From Limnoperna fortunei (lineage: Eukaryota; Mollusca; Bivalvia; Mytilida; Modiolidae), in contig OX104114.1 of the NCBI GenBank assembly GCA_944474755.1, forward strand, positions 80,524,623 to 80,588,622: DNA of 64,000 nt, written 5' to 3'. Made by a program: the position numbers and the translations under genes. How positions within the stretch are numbered: position 1 is the first letter of the stretch; the number at the start of each line of letters is the position of its first letter. A model generated the notes under the pieces. That model saw only the letters and a program-made list of their open reading frames with translations, did not search any database and was not told where the DNA came from. Of this stretch, positions 50,101 to 64,000 are shown piece by piece.

Positions 50101-52180
50101 AACCATGATGGCTGATGGTATAGTCAGGCACATCAAACCATGACGACAGATGGTGTAGTGAATCACATCAAACCATGATGACAGATGGTATAGTCAGGTA
50201 TATCAAACTTGATAACAGATGGTGTAGTCAGGTACATCTAACCATGATGACAGATGGTAGTCAGGTACATCAAACCATGATGACAGATGGTGTAGAGAGG
50301 CACATCAAACCATGATGAAAGATGGTGAGTTAGGCACATCAAACCATGATGACAGATGGTGTAGACAGGCACATCAAACCATGATGACAGATGGTGTAGT
50401 CAGTTACATCAAACCATGATGACAGATGGTGTAGTCAGGCACATCAAATCATTATGACAGATGGTGAAGTCAGGCTCAACAAACCATGATGACAGATGGT
50501 GAGTCAGGCACATCAAACCATGATGGCAGATGGTGTAGAGAGGCACATCAAACCATGATGACAGATGTTGAAGACAGGCATATCAAACCATGATGATAGA
50601 TGGTGTAGAGAGGCACATCAAACCATGATGACAAATGGTGAAGACAGGCACTTCGAACTATGATGACAGATGGTGTAGTCAGGCACATCAACCCATGATG
50701 ACAGATGGTGTAGTCATGAACATTAAACCATGATGAAAGATGGTGAAGTCAGGCACATCAAACCATGATGACAAATGGTGTAGTCAGGCACATCAAATCA
50801 TGATGACAGATGGTGTAGTCAGGCACATCAAACCATGATGAAAGATAGTGAAGTCAGGCACATCAAACCATGACGACAGATGGTGTAGAGAGGCACATCA
50901 ACCCATGATGACAGATGGTGTTGTCAGGCACATCAAACCATGATGACAGATGCTGTAGAGAGGCACATCAAACCATGATGACAGATGGGGTAGTCAGTTA
51001 CATCAAACCCTGATGACAGATGGTGTAGACAGGCACATCAAACCATTATGACAGATGGTTAGGCCAGGCACAACAAACCATGATGACATATGGTGAAGTC
51101 AGGCACAACAAACCATGATGACTGATGGTGAGTCAGGCACAACAAACCATGATGACTGATGGTGAGACAGGCACATCAAACCATGATGACAGATGGTGTA
51201 GTCAGGCACAACAAACCATGACGACAGATGGTGTAGTCGGGCACATCAACCCATGATGACAGATAGTGTAGTCAGGCACAGCAAACCATGATGACAGATG
51301 GTGTAGACAGGCACATCAAACCATGATGACAGATGGTGTAGTCAGTTACATCAAACCATGATGACAGATGGTGTAGTCAGGCACATCAAAACCATGATGA
51401 CAGATGGTGTAGTAAGGCACATCAAAACCATTATGACAGATGGTGTAGTCAGTTACATCAAACCATGATGACAGATGGTGTAGTCAGGCACATCAAACCA
51501 TTATGACAGATGGTGTAGTCAGGCACATCAAACCATGATGACAGATAGTGTAGTCAGGCACAGCAAACCATGATGACAGATGGTGTAGACAGGCACATCA
51601 AACCATGATGACAGATGGTGTAGTCAGTTACATCAAACCATGATGACAGATGGTGTAGTCAGGCACATCAAAAGCATGATGACAGATGGTGTAGTCAGGC
51701 ACATCAAACCATTATGACAGATGGTGAAGTCAGGCACAAAAAAACAATGATGACAGATGGTGTAGTCAGCCACATCAAAACCATGATGACAGATGGTGTA
51801 GTCAGGCACATCAAAACCATTATGACAGATGGTGTAGTCAGGCACATCAAACAATGATGACAGATGGTGTAGTCAGGCACATCAAACCATGATGACTGAT
51901 GGTATAGTCAGGCACATCAAACCATGACGACAGATGGTGTTGAGAATCACATCAAGCCATTATGACAGATGGTTAAGTCAAGCATACCTAACCATAATGA
52001 CAGATGGTGTTGTCAGGTACATCAAACTTGATAACAGATAGTGTAGTCAGGTACATCTAACCATGATGACAGATGGTACTCAGGTACATCAAACCATGAT
52101 GACAGATGGTGTAGAGAGGCACATCAAAACATGATGACAGATGGTGAAGACAGGCACAACAAACCATGATGACAGATGGT

Positions 52181-55100
52181 GAGTTAGGCACATCAAACCA
52201 TGATGACAGATGGTGTAGACAGGCACATCAAACCATGATGACAGATGGTGTAGTCAGTTACATCAAACCATGATGACAGATGGTGTAGTCAGGCACATCA
52301 AACCATTATGACAGATGGTGAAGTCAGGATCAACAAACCATGATTACAGATTGTGAAGTCAGGCAAAACACACCATGATGACAGATGGTGAGTCAGGCAC
52401 ATCAAACCATGATGACAGATGGTGTAGTGAGGCACATCAAACCATGATGACAGATGTTGAAGACAGGCACATCAAACCATGATGATAGATGGTGTAGTCA
52501 GGCACATCAAAACCATTATGACAGATGGTGTATCCAGGCACATCAAACCATGATGACAGATGGTGTAGTCAGGCACATCAAACCATGATGGCTGATGGTA
52601 TAGTCAGGCACATCAAACCATGACGACAGATGGTGTAGTGAATCACATCAAACCATGATGACAGATGGTATAGTCAGGTATATCAAACTTGATAACAGAT
52701 GGTGTAGTCAGGTACATCTTACCATGATGACAGATGGTAGTCAGGTACATCAAACCATTATGACAGATGGTGTAGTCAGGCACATCAAACCATGATGACA
52801 GATAGTGTAGTCAGGCACAGCAAACCATGATGACAGATGGTGTAGACAGGCACATCAAACCATGATGACAGATGGTGTAGTCAGTTACATCAAACCATGA
52901 TGACAGATGGTGTAGTCAGGCACATCAAAACCATGATGACAGATGGTGTAGTCAGGCACATCAAACCATTATGACAGATGGTGAAGTCAGGCACAAAAAA
53001 CAATGATGACAGATGGTGTAGTCAGCCACATCAAAACCATGATGACAGATGGTGTAGTCAGGCACATCAAAACCATTATGACAGATGGTGTAGTCAGGCA
53101 CATCAAACAATGATGACAGATGGTGTAGTCAGGCACATCAAACCATGATGACTGATGGTATAGTCAGGCACATCAAACCATGACGACAGATGGTGTTGAG
53201 AATCACATCAAGCCATTATGACAGATGGTTAAGTCAAGCATACCTAACCATAATGACAGATGGTGTTGTCAGGTACATCAAACTTGATAACAGATGGTGT
53301 AGTCAGGTACATCTAACCATGATGACAGATGGTAGTCAGGTACATCAAACCATGATGACAGATGGTGTAGAGAGGCACATCAAAACATGATGACAGATGG
53401 TGAAGACAGGCACAACAAACCATGATGACAGATGGTGAGTTAGGCACATCAAACCATGATGACAGATGGTGTAGACAGGCACATCAAACCATGATGACAG
53501 ATGGTGTAGTCAGTTACATCAAACCATGATGACAGATGGTGTAGTCAGGCACATCAAACCATTATGACAGATGGTGAAGTCAGGATCAACAAACCATGAT
53601 TACAGATTGTGAAGTCAGGCAAAACACACCATGATGACAGATGGTGAGTCAGGCACATCAAACCATGATGACAGATGGTGTAGTGAGGCACATCAAACCA
53701 TGATGACAGATGTTGAAGACAGGCACATCAAACCATGATGATAGATGGTGTAGTCAGGCACATCAAAACCATTATGACAGATGGTGTATCCAGGCACATC
53801 AAACCATGATGACAGATGGTGTAGTCAGGCACATCAAACCATGATGGCTGATGGTATAGTCAGGCACATCAAACCATGACGACAGATGGTGTAGTGAATC
53901 ACATCAAACCATGATGACAGATGGTATAGTCAGGTATATCAAACTTGATAACAGATGGTGTAGTCAGGTACATCTAACCATGATGTCAGATGGTAGTCAG
54001 GTACATCAAACCATGATGACAGATGGTGTAGAGAGGCACATCAAACCATGATGAAAGATGGTGAGTTAGGCACATCAAACCATGATGACAGATGGTGTAG
54101 ACAAGCACATCAAACCATGATGACAGATGGTGTAGTCAGTTACATCAAACCATGATGACAGATGGTGTAGTCAGGCACATCAAATCATTATGACAGATGG
54201 TGTAGAGAAGCACATCAAAACATGATGACAGATGTTGAAGACAGGCATATCAAACCATGATGATAGATGGTGTAGAGAGGCACATCAAACCATGATGACA
54301 AATGGTGAAGACAGGCACTTCGAACTATGATGACAGATGGTGTAGTCAGGCACATCAACCCATGATGACAGATGGTGTAGTCATGAACATCAAACCATGA
54401 TGAAAGATGGTGAAGTGAGGCACATCAAACCATGATGACAAATGGTGTAGTCAGGCACATCAAATCATGATGACAGATGGTGTAGTCAGGCACATCAAAC
54501 CATGATGAAAGATAGTGAAGTCAGGCACATTAAACCATGACGACAGATGGTGTAGAGAGGCACATCAACCCATGATGACAGATGGTGTTGTCAGGCACAT
54601 CAAACCATGATGACAGATGCTGTAGAGAGGCACATCAAACCATGATGACAGATGGGGTAGTCAGTTACATCAAACCCTGATGACAGATGGTGTAGACAGG
54701 CACATCAAACCATTATGACAGATGGTTAGGCCAGGCACAACAAACCATGATGACATATGGTGAAGTCAGGCACAACAAACCATGATGACTGATGGTGAGT
54801 TAGGCACATCAAACCATGATGACAGATGGTGTAGACAGGCACATCAAACCATGATGACAGATGGTGTAGTCAGTTACATCAAACCATGATGACAGATGGT
54901 GTAGTCAGGCACATCAAACCATTATGACAGATGGTGAAGTCAGGATCAACAAACCATGATTACAGATTGTGAAGTCAGGCAAAACACACCATGATGACAG
55001 ATGGTGAGTCAGGCACATCAAACCATGATGACAGATGGTGTAGTGAGGCACATCAAACCATGATGACAGATGTTGAAGACAGGCACATCAAACCATGATG

Positions 55101-57412
55101 ATAGATGGTGTAGTCAGGCACATCAAAACCATTATGACAGATGGTGTATCCAGGCACATCAAACCATGATGACAGATGGTGTAGTCAGGCACATCAAACC
55201 ATGATGGCTGATGGTATAGTCAGGCACATCAAACCATGACGACAGATGGTGTAGTGAATCACATCAAACCATGATGACAGATGGTATAGTCAGGTATATC
55301 AAACTTGATAACAGATGGTGTAGTCAGGTACATCTTACCATGATGACAGATGGTAGTCAGGTACATCAAACCATTATGACAGATGGTGTAGTCAGGCACA
55401 TCAAACCATGATGACAGATAGTGTAGTCAGGCACAGCAAACCATGATGACAGATGGTGTAGACAGGCACATCAAACCATGATGACAGATGGTGTAGTCAG
55501 TTACATCAAACCATGATGACAGATGGTGTAGTCAGGCACATCAAAACCATGATGACAAATGGTGTAGTCAGGCACATCAAACCATTATGACAGATGGTGA
55601 AGTCAGGCACAAAAAACAATGATGACAGATGGTGTAGTCAGCCACATCAAAACCATGATGACAGATGGTGTAGTCAGGCACATCAAAACCATTATGACAG
55701 ATGGTGTAGTCAGGCACATCAAACAATGATGACAGATGGTGTAGTCAGGCACATCAAACCATGATGACTGATGGTATAGTCAGGCACATCAAACCATGAC
55801 GACAGATGGTGTTGAGAATCACATCAAGCCATTATGACAGATGGTTAAGTCAAGCATACCTAACCACAATGACAGATGGTGTTGTCAGGTACATCAAACT
55901 TGATAACAGATGGTGTAGTCAGGTACATCTAACCATGATGACAGATGGTAGTCAGGTACATCAAACCATGATGACAGATGGTGTAGAGAGGCACATCAAA
56001 ACATGATGACAGATGGTGAAGACAGGCACAACAAACCATGATGACAGATGGTGAGTTAGGCACATCAAACCATGATGACAGATGGTGTAGACAGGCACAT
56101 CAAACCATGATGACAGATGGTGTAGTCAGTTACATCAAACCATGATGACAGATGGTGTAGTCAGGCACATCAAACCATTATGACAGATGGTGAAGTCAGG
56201 ATCAACAAACCATGATTACAGATTGTGAAGTCAGGCAAAACACACCATGATGACAGATGGTGAGTCAGGCACATCAAACCATGATGACAGATGGTGTAGT
56301 GAGGCACATCAAACCATGATGACAGATGTTGAAGACAGGCACATCAAACCATGATGATAGATGGTGTAGTCAGGCACATCAAAACCATTATGACAGATGG
56401 TGTATCCAGGCACATCAAACCATGATGACAGATGGTGTAGTCAGGCACATCAAACCATGATGGCTGATGGTATAGTCAGGCACATCAAACCATGACGACA
56501 GATGGTGTAGTGAATCACATCAAACCATGATGACAGATGGTATAGTCAGGTATATCAAACTTGATAACAGATGGTGTAGTCAGGTACATCTAACCATGAT
56601 GTCAGATGGTAGTCAGGTACATCAAACCATGATGACAGATGGTGTAGAGAGGCACATCAAACCATGATGAAAGATGGTGAGTTAGGCACATCAAACCATG
56701 ATGACAGATGGTGTAGACAAGCACATCAAACCATGATCACAGATGGTGTAGTCAGTTACATCAAACCATGATGACAGATGGTGTAGTCAGGCACATCAAA
56801 TCATTATGACAGATGGTGTAGAGAAGCACATCAAAACATGATGACAGATGTTGAAGACAGGCATATCAAACCATGATGATAGATGGTGTAGAGAGGCACA
56901 TCAAACCATGATGACAAATGGTGAAGACAGGCACTTCGAACTATGATGACAGATGGTGTAGTCAGGCACATCAACCCATGATGACAGATGGTGTAGTCAT
57001 GAACATCAAACCATGATGAAAGATGGTGAAGTGAGGCACATCAAACCATGATGACAAATGGTGTAGTCAGGCACATCAAATCATGATGACAGATGGTGTA
57101 GTCAGGCACATCAAACCATGATGAAAGATAGTGAAGTCAGGCACATTAAACCATGACGACAGATGGTGTAGAGAGGCACATCAACCCATGATGACAGATG
57201 GTGTTGTCAGGCACATCAAACCATGATGACAGATGCTGTAGAGAGGCACATCAAACCATGATGACAGATGGGGTAGTCAGTTACATCAAACCCTGATGAC
57301 AGATGGTGTAGACAGGCACATCAAACCATTATGACAGATGGTTAGGCCAGGCACAACAAACCATGATGACATATGGTGAAGTCAGGCACAACAAACCATG
57401 ATGACTGATGGT
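52181..57412. repeat. Recent 2616-bp tandem duplication in array C
   Basis: 52181-54796 is repeated as 54797-57412. The marker TGAGAATCACATCAAGCC is at 53197 and 55813 (2616 bp). The rare variants ACATCTTACC, GATGTCAGATGG and GATGGGGTAGTC recur at the same offset. The copies stop matching just after GATGGTGAGT (54800 and 57416). Only scattered single-base differences were seen, for example GACAGATGG at 54122 against CACAGATGG at 56738. Older relatives of the marker are at 49461 and 51941 (offsets 2480 and 1256 bp), so this block is built from blocks of about 1.25 kb. Confidence 0.9.
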
Positions 57413-57823
57413 GAGTCAGGCACAACAAACCATGATGACTGATGGTGAGACAGGCACATCAAACCATGATGACAGATGGTGTAGTCAGGCACAACAAACC
57501 ATGACGACAGATGGTGAAGTCAGGCACAACAAACCATGACGACAGATGGTGAAGTCAGCACAACAAACCATGATGACAGATGGTGAAGTCAGCACAACAA
57601 ACCATGATGACTGATGTTGAAGACAGGCACATCAAACCATAATGACAGATGGTGTAGAGAGGCACTTCGAACCATGATGACAGATGGTGAAGACAGGCAC
57701 TTCGAACCATGATGATATATGGTGCAGACAGGCACATCAAACCATAATGAAAGATGGTGTAGTCAGGCACATCAAACCCTGATGACAGATGGTGTAGTCA
57801 GGCACATCAAACCATGATCACAG

Positions 57824-60800
57824 ATGGTGAAGTCAGGCACATCAAACCATGACGACAGATGGTGTAGTCAGGCACTTCAAACCATGATGAAAGATGGTTT
57901 TGTCAAGAACATCAAACCATGATGACAGATTGCGTAGTCATTCACATTAAACCATGATGACAAATGGTGAAGTGAGACACATCAAACCATTAAGACAGAT
58001 GGTGTAGTCAGTATACATCAACCCATGATGACAGATGGTTTAGTGAGAAACATCAAACCATGATGACAGATGGTGACTCAGACACATTAAACGATGATGA
58101 CAGATGGTGTAGTCAGGCACATCAAACCATGATGACAGATGGTGTAGTCAGTTACATCAAACCATGATGACAGATGGTGTAGTCAGGCACATCAAACGAT
58201 GATGACAGATGGTGAAGTTAGGCACAACAAACCATAATGACAGATGCTGAGTCAGGCACATCAAACCATGATGACAGATGGTGTAGAGAGGCACATCAAA
58301 CCATGATGACAGATTGTGAGTCAGGCACATCAAACCATGATGACAGATGGTGTAGAGAGGCACATCAAACCATGATGACAGATGGTGAAGACATGTACAT
58401 CAAACCATGATGACAGATGGTGCAGTCAGGCACATCAAACCATGATGACTGATGGTTTGGTCAGGCACATTAACCCATGATGACAGATCGTGTAGTCAGG
58501 CACACCAAAGATGATGACAGATGGTGAAGTCAGGCACATCAAACCATGATGACAGATGGTGAAGTCAGGCACATCAAACCATGATGGCAGATGGTGAAGT
58601 CAGGCACAACAAACCATGATGACAGATGGTGAAGACAGGTACATCAAACCATGATGACAGATGGTGTAGTCAGGCACATCAAAGCATGATGACTGATGGC
58701 GTAGTCAGGCACATCAACCCATGATGACAGATCGTGTAGTCAGGCACATCAAAGATGATGACAGATGGTGAAGTCAGGCACATCAAACCATGATGACAGA
58801 TGGTGAAGTCAGGCACATCAAACCATGATGGCAGATGGTGAAGTCAGGTACAACAAACCATGATGACAGATTGTGATTCAGGCACATCAAACCGTGATGA
58901 CAGATGGTGTAGAGAGGCAAATCAAACCAAGATGACAGATGGTGAAGACAGGCACATCAAACCATGATGACAAATGGTGTAGAGAGGCACATCAAATGCT
59001 GATGACAGATGGTGTAGAGAAGCACATCAAAACATGATGAGAGATGGTGAAGAGAGGCACATCAAACCATGATGACAGATGGTGAGTTCGGCACATCAAA
59101 CCATGATGACAGATGGTGTAGACAGGCACATCAAACCATGATGACAGATGGTGGGGTCAGTTACATCAAACCATGATGACAGATGGTGTAGTCAGGCACA
59201 TCAAACCATTATGACAGATGGTGAAGTCAGGCACAAAAAACAATGATGACAGATGGTGTAGTCAGGCACATCAAAACCATGATGACAGATGGTGTAGTCA
59301 GGCACATCAAAACCATTATGACAGATGGTGTAGTCAGGCCCATCAAACCATGATGACTGATGATATAGTCAGGTACATCAAACCATGACGACAGATGGTG
59401 TTGAGAATCACATCAAGCCATTATGACAGATGGTTTAGTCAAGCATACCTAACCATAATGACAGATGGTGTTGTCAGGTATATCAAACTTGATAACAGAT
59501 GGTGTAGTCAGGTACATCTAACCATGATGACAGATGGTAGTCAGGTACATCAAACCATGATGACAGATGATGTAGAGAGGCACATCAAACCATGATGACA
59601 GATGGTGAAGACAGGCACAACAAACCATGATGACAGATGGTGAGTTAGGCACATCAAACCATGATGACAGATGGTGTAGACAGGCACATCAAACCATGAT
59701 GACAGATGGTGTACATAGTCAGTTACATCAAACCATGATGACAGATGGTGTAGTCAGGCACATCAAACCATTATGACAGATGGTGAAGTCAGGCTCAACA
59801 AACCATGATGACAGATTGTGAAGTCAGGCAAAACACACCATGATGACACATGGTGAGTCAGGCACATCAAACCATGATGACAGATGGTGTAGTGAGGCAC
59901 ATCAAACCATGATGACAGATGTTGAAGACAGGCACATCAAACCATGATGATAGATGGTGTAGTCAGGCACATCAAAACCATTATGACAGATGGTGTAGTC
60001 AGGCACATCAAACCATGATGACAGATGGTGTAGTCAGGCACATCAAACCATGACGACAGATGGTGTTGAGAATCACATCAAGCCATTATGACAGATGGTT
60101 AAGTCAAGCATACATAACCATAATGACAGATGGTGTTGTCAGGTATATCAAACTTGATAACAGATGGTGTAGTCAGGTACATCTAACCATGATGACAGAT
60201 GGTAGTCAGGTACATCAAACCATGATGACAGATGGTAGTCAGGTACATCAAACCATGATGACAGATAGTGTAGAGAGGCACATCAAACCATGATGACAGA
60301 TGGTGAAGACAGGCACAACAAACCATGATGACTGATGGTGAGTTAGGCACATCAAACCATGATGAAAGATGGTGAAGTCAGGCACATCAAACCATGACGA
60401 CAGATGGTGTAGTCAGGCACTTCAAACCATGATGAAAGATGGTTTTGTCAAGAACATCAAACCATGATGACAGATTGCGTAGTCAGGCACATTAAACCAT
60501 GATGACAAATGGTGAAGTGAGACACATCAAACCATTAAGACAGATGGTGTAGTCAGTATACATCAACCCATGATGACAGATGGTTTAGTGAGAAACATCA
60601 AACCATGATGACAGATGGTGACTCAGACACATTAAACGATGATGACAGATGGTGTAGTCAGGCACATCAAACCATGATGACAGATGGTGTAGTCAGTTAC
60701 ATCAAACCATGATGACAGATGGTGTAGTCAGGCACATCAAACGATGATGACAGATGGTGAAGTTAGGCACAACAAACCATAATGACAGATGCTGAGTCAG

Positions 60801-62913
60801 GCACATCAAACCATGATGACAGATGGTGTAGAGAGGCACATCAAACCATGATGACAGATTGTGAGTCAGGCACATCAAACCATGATGACAGATGGTGTAG
60901 AGAGGCACATCAAACCATGATGACAGATGGTGAAGACATGTACATCAAACCATGATGACAGATGGTGCAGTCAGGCACATCAAACCATGATGACTGATGG
61001 TTTGGTCAGGCACATTAACCCATGATGACAGATCGTGTAGTCAGGCACACCAAAGATGATGACAGATGGTGAAGTCAGGCACATCAAACCATGATGACAG
61101 ATGGTGAAGTCAGGCACATCAAACCATGATGGCAGATGGTGAAGTCAGGCACAACAAACCATGATGACAGATGGTGAAGACAGGTACATCAAACCATGAT
61201 GACAGATGGTGTAGTCAGGCACATCAAAGCATGATGACTGATGGCGTAGTCAGGCACATCAACCCATGATGACAGATCGTGTAGTCAGGCACATCAAAGA
61301 TGATGACAGATGGTGAAGTCAGGCACATCAAACCATGATGACAGATGGTGAAGTCAGGCACATCAAACCATGATGGCAGATGGTGAAGTCAGGTACAACA
61401 AACCATGATGACAGATTGTGATTCAGGCACATCAAACCGTGATGACAGATGGTGTAGAGAGGCAAATCAAACCAAGATGACAGATGGTGAAGACAGGCAC
61501 ATCAAACCATGATGACAAATGGTGTAGAGAGGCACATCAAATGCTGATGACAGATGGTGTAGAGAAGCACATCAAAACATGATGAGAGATGGTGAAGAGA
61601 GGCACAACAAACCATGATGACAGATGGTGAGTTCGGCACATCAAACCATGATGACAGATGGTGTAGACAGGCACATCAAACCATGATGACAGATGGTGGG
61701 GTCAGTTACATCAAACCATGATGACAGATGGTGTAGTCAGGCACATCAAACCATTATGACAGATGGTGAAGTCAGGCACAAAAAACAATGATGACAGATG
61801 GTGTAGTCAGGCACATCAAAACCATGATGACAGATGGTGTAGTCAGGCACATCAAAACCATTATGACAGATGGTGTAGTCAGGCCCATCAAACCATGATG
61901 ACTGATGATATAGTCAGGTACATCAAACCATGACGACAGATGGTGTTGAGAATCACATCAAGCCATTATGACAGATGGTTTAGTCAAGCATACCTAACCA
62001 TAATGACAGATGGTGTTGTCAGGTATATCAAACTTGATAACAGATGGTGTAGTCAGGTACATCTAACCATGATGACAGATGGTAGTCAGGTACATCAAAC
62101 CATGATGACAGATGATGTAGAGAGGCACATCAAACCATGATGACAGATGGTGAAGACAGGCACAACAAACCATGATGACAGATGGTGAGTTAGGCACATC
62201 AAACCATGATGACAGATGGTGTAGACAGGCACATCAAACCATGATGACAGATGGTGTACATAGTCAGTTACATCAAACCATGATGACAGATGGTGTAGTC
62301 AGGCACATCAAACCATTATGACAGATGGTGAAGTCAGGCTCAACAAACCATGATGACAGATTGTGAAGTCAGGCAAAACACACCATGATGACAGATGGTG
62401 AGTCAGGCACATCAAACCATGATGACAGATGGTGTAGTGAGGCACATCAAACCATGATGACAGATGTTGAAGACAGGCACATCAAACCATGATGATAGAT
62501 GGTGTAGTCAGGCACATCAAAACCATTATGACAGATGGTGTAGTCAGGCACATCAAACCATGATGACAGATGGTGTAGTCAGGCACATCAAACCATGACG
62601 ACAGATGGTGTTGAGAATCACATCAAGCCATTATGACAGATGGTTAAGTCAAGCATACATAACCATAATGACAGATGGTGTTGTCAGGTATATCAAACTT
62701 GATAACAGATGGTGTAGTCAGGTACATCTAACCATGATGACAGATGGTAGTCAGGTACATCAAACCATGATGACAGATGGTAGTCAGGTACATCAAACCA
62801 TGATGACAGATAGTGTAGAGAGGCACATCAAACCATGATGACAGATGGTGAAGACAGGCACAACAAACCATGATGACTGATGGTGAGTTAGGCACATCAA
62901 ACCATGATGAAAG
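57824..62913. repeat. Recent 2545-bp tandem duplication in array C
   Basis: 57824-60368 is repeated as 60369-62913. The marker AAGATGGTTTTGTCAAGAAC is at 57891 and 60436 (2545 bp). TGAGAATCACATCAAGCC pairs at 59402/61947 and 60067/62612 keep the same offset, and matching open frames in the two copies have identical translations. Only a few differences were noticed (for example AGTCATTCAC against AGTCAGGCAC, and GACACATGG against GACAGATGG). A third, more divergent copy begins around 63130-63200 and runs out of the window. Confidence 0.92.
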
Positions 62914-64000
62914 ATGGTGAAGTCAGGCACATCAAACCATGATGAAAGATGGTGTAGTCAGGCACATCAAACCATGATGACAGATGGTGTAGTCAGGCAC
63001 ATCAAACCATGATGACAGATGCTGTAGAGAGGCACATCAAACCATGATGACAGATGGGGTAGTCAGTTACATCAAACCATGATGACAGATGGTGTAGTCA
63101 GGCACATCAAACCATGATGACAGATGGTGAAGTCAGGCACATCAAACCATGACGACAGATGGTGTAGTCAGGCACTTCAAACCATGATGAAAGATGGTTT
63201 AGTCAAGAACATCAAACCATGATGACAGATTGCGTAGTCAGGCACATTAAACCATGATGACAAATGGTGAAGTGAGACACATCAAACCATTAAGACAGAT
63301 GGTGTAGTCAGTTACATCAACCCATGACGACAGATGGTTTAGTGAGGCACATCAAACCATGATGACAGATGGTGACTCAGACACATTAAACCATGATGAC
63401 AGATGGTGTAGTCAGGCACATCAAACCATGATGACTGATGGTGTAGTCAGTTACATCAAACCATTATGACAGATGGTGAAGTCAGGCACAACAAACCATG
63501 ATGACAGATGCTGAGTCAGGCACATCAAACCATGATGACAGATGGTGAAGACAGGCACATTAAACCATGATGACAGATGGTGTAGAGAGGCACATCAAAC
63601 CATGATGACAGATGGTGAAGATATGTACATCAAACCATGATGACAGATGGTGCAGTCAGGCACATCAAACCATGATGACTTATGGTGTAGTCAGGCACAT
63701 CAACCCATGATGACAGATCGTGTAATCAGCCACATCAAAGATGATGACAGATGGTGAAGTCAGGCACATCAAACCATGATGACAGATGGTGAAGTCAGGC
63801 ACATCAAACCATGATGGCAGATGGTGAAGTCAGGCACAACAAACCATGATGACAGATGGTGAAGACAGGTACATCAAACCATGATGACAGATGGTGTAGT
63901 CAGGCACATCAAACCATGATGACTGATGGCGTAGTCAAGCACACCAACCCATGATGACAGATCGTGTAGTCAGGCACATCAAAGATGATGACAGATGGTG

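Larger units (their letters stand above)
35307..64000. repeat. Minisatellite array C, 35-bp unit, continues past the window
   Basis: Head-to-tail array of roughly 820 copies of a 35-bp unit containing CATGATGACAGATGGTG followed by a variable TAGTCAGGCACATCAAAC part. The variable positions (GTAGTCAGGC, GAAGTCAGGC, GTAGAGAGGC, GCAGACAGGC, GTAGTCAGTTAC and others) occur in recurring orders. These define multi-kilobase higher-order repeats that become longer and younger toward the right end. The left edge unit is degenerate. The unit length is not a multiple of three and all open frames (60-115 codons) are incidental. Every unit holds TGACAG overlapping the E-box CAGATG. Confidence 0.98.

Noticed and set aside
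49454..62838. Recurring 66-77-codon plus-strand frames in array C (starting MVLRITSSHYDRW)
   Set aside because: They recur only because the 1.25- to 2.6-kb blocks of array C were duplicated. The 35-bp unit is not a multiple of three and there is no independent coding evidence. They were used only as markers of block spacing.
35307..64000. CRISPR array
   Set aside because: The repeats are directly adjacent 35-bp units with no unique spacers, in a eukaryotic genome context.
4473..64000. C/D-box snoRNA clusters, because GTGATGA (array B) and ATGATGA (array C) match the box C motif
   Set aside because: No CTGA box D at a suitable place in the consensus units, no terminal stems, and array C units are too short.

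Overview
This window is nuclear DNA of an invertebrate animal, most likely a bivalve or other mollusc. The non-satellite part is AT-rich. It carries spliced exons bounded by GT-AG sites, a tRNA-derived SINE whose 3' end matches (from memory) the SINE type common in molluscs, a decayed LINE reverse-transcriptase fragment, and several interspersed repeats of a kind I associate with bivalve genomes. No bacterial-type operons or RNA genes were seen. Species cannot be fixed from the sequence alone.

Layout. (1) 1-4472 is minisatellite array A, unit about 56 bp, roughly 80 copies. (2) 4473-about 16775 is array B, unit 62-64 bp, roughly 195 copies, joined directly to A. It contains nested higher-order duplications and one 88-bp retroelement 3' end inserted with a 6-bp target duplication. 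(3) 16776-35306 is about 18.5 kb of ordinary gene-bearing DNA. (4) 35307-64000 is array C, unit 35 bp, roughly 820 copies, running off the window. It holds two recent multi-kilobase tandem duplications (2545 and 2616 bp) and older ones. About 70% of the window is tandem repeat.

Genes. All reasonably supported coding exons are on the minus strand. Three phase-0 exons (19798-19929, about 17894-18019, 17249-17374) spell the N-terminal part of a protein resembling the calcium-responsive transcription factor (CaRF)-like family. An in-frame stop follows the second exon, so the locus may be broken or missing a small exon. Two further exons (35051-35174 and 29956-30009) join in a matching phase to give a continuous 59-residue peptide of unrecognised family. 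The exon at 35051-35174 lies about 130 bp from array C and starts at a splice acceptor, so its upstream exon must lie beyond the array. The CaRF-like gene must likewise continue through or past arrays A and B. The simplest reading is that both genes have very long introns filled by minisatellite.

The unique region also holds a 907-bp DNA transposon-like element with TTAA ends, a near-perfect 81-nt hairpin, an inverted duplication carrying an exon-like sequence, a decayed copy of the exon at 35 kb, and an interspersed repeat loaded with AGGTCA nuclear-receptor half-sites. The long open frames inside the satellites, up to 580 codons on the minus strand of array B, are judged to be by-products of a repeat unit that lacks stop codons.
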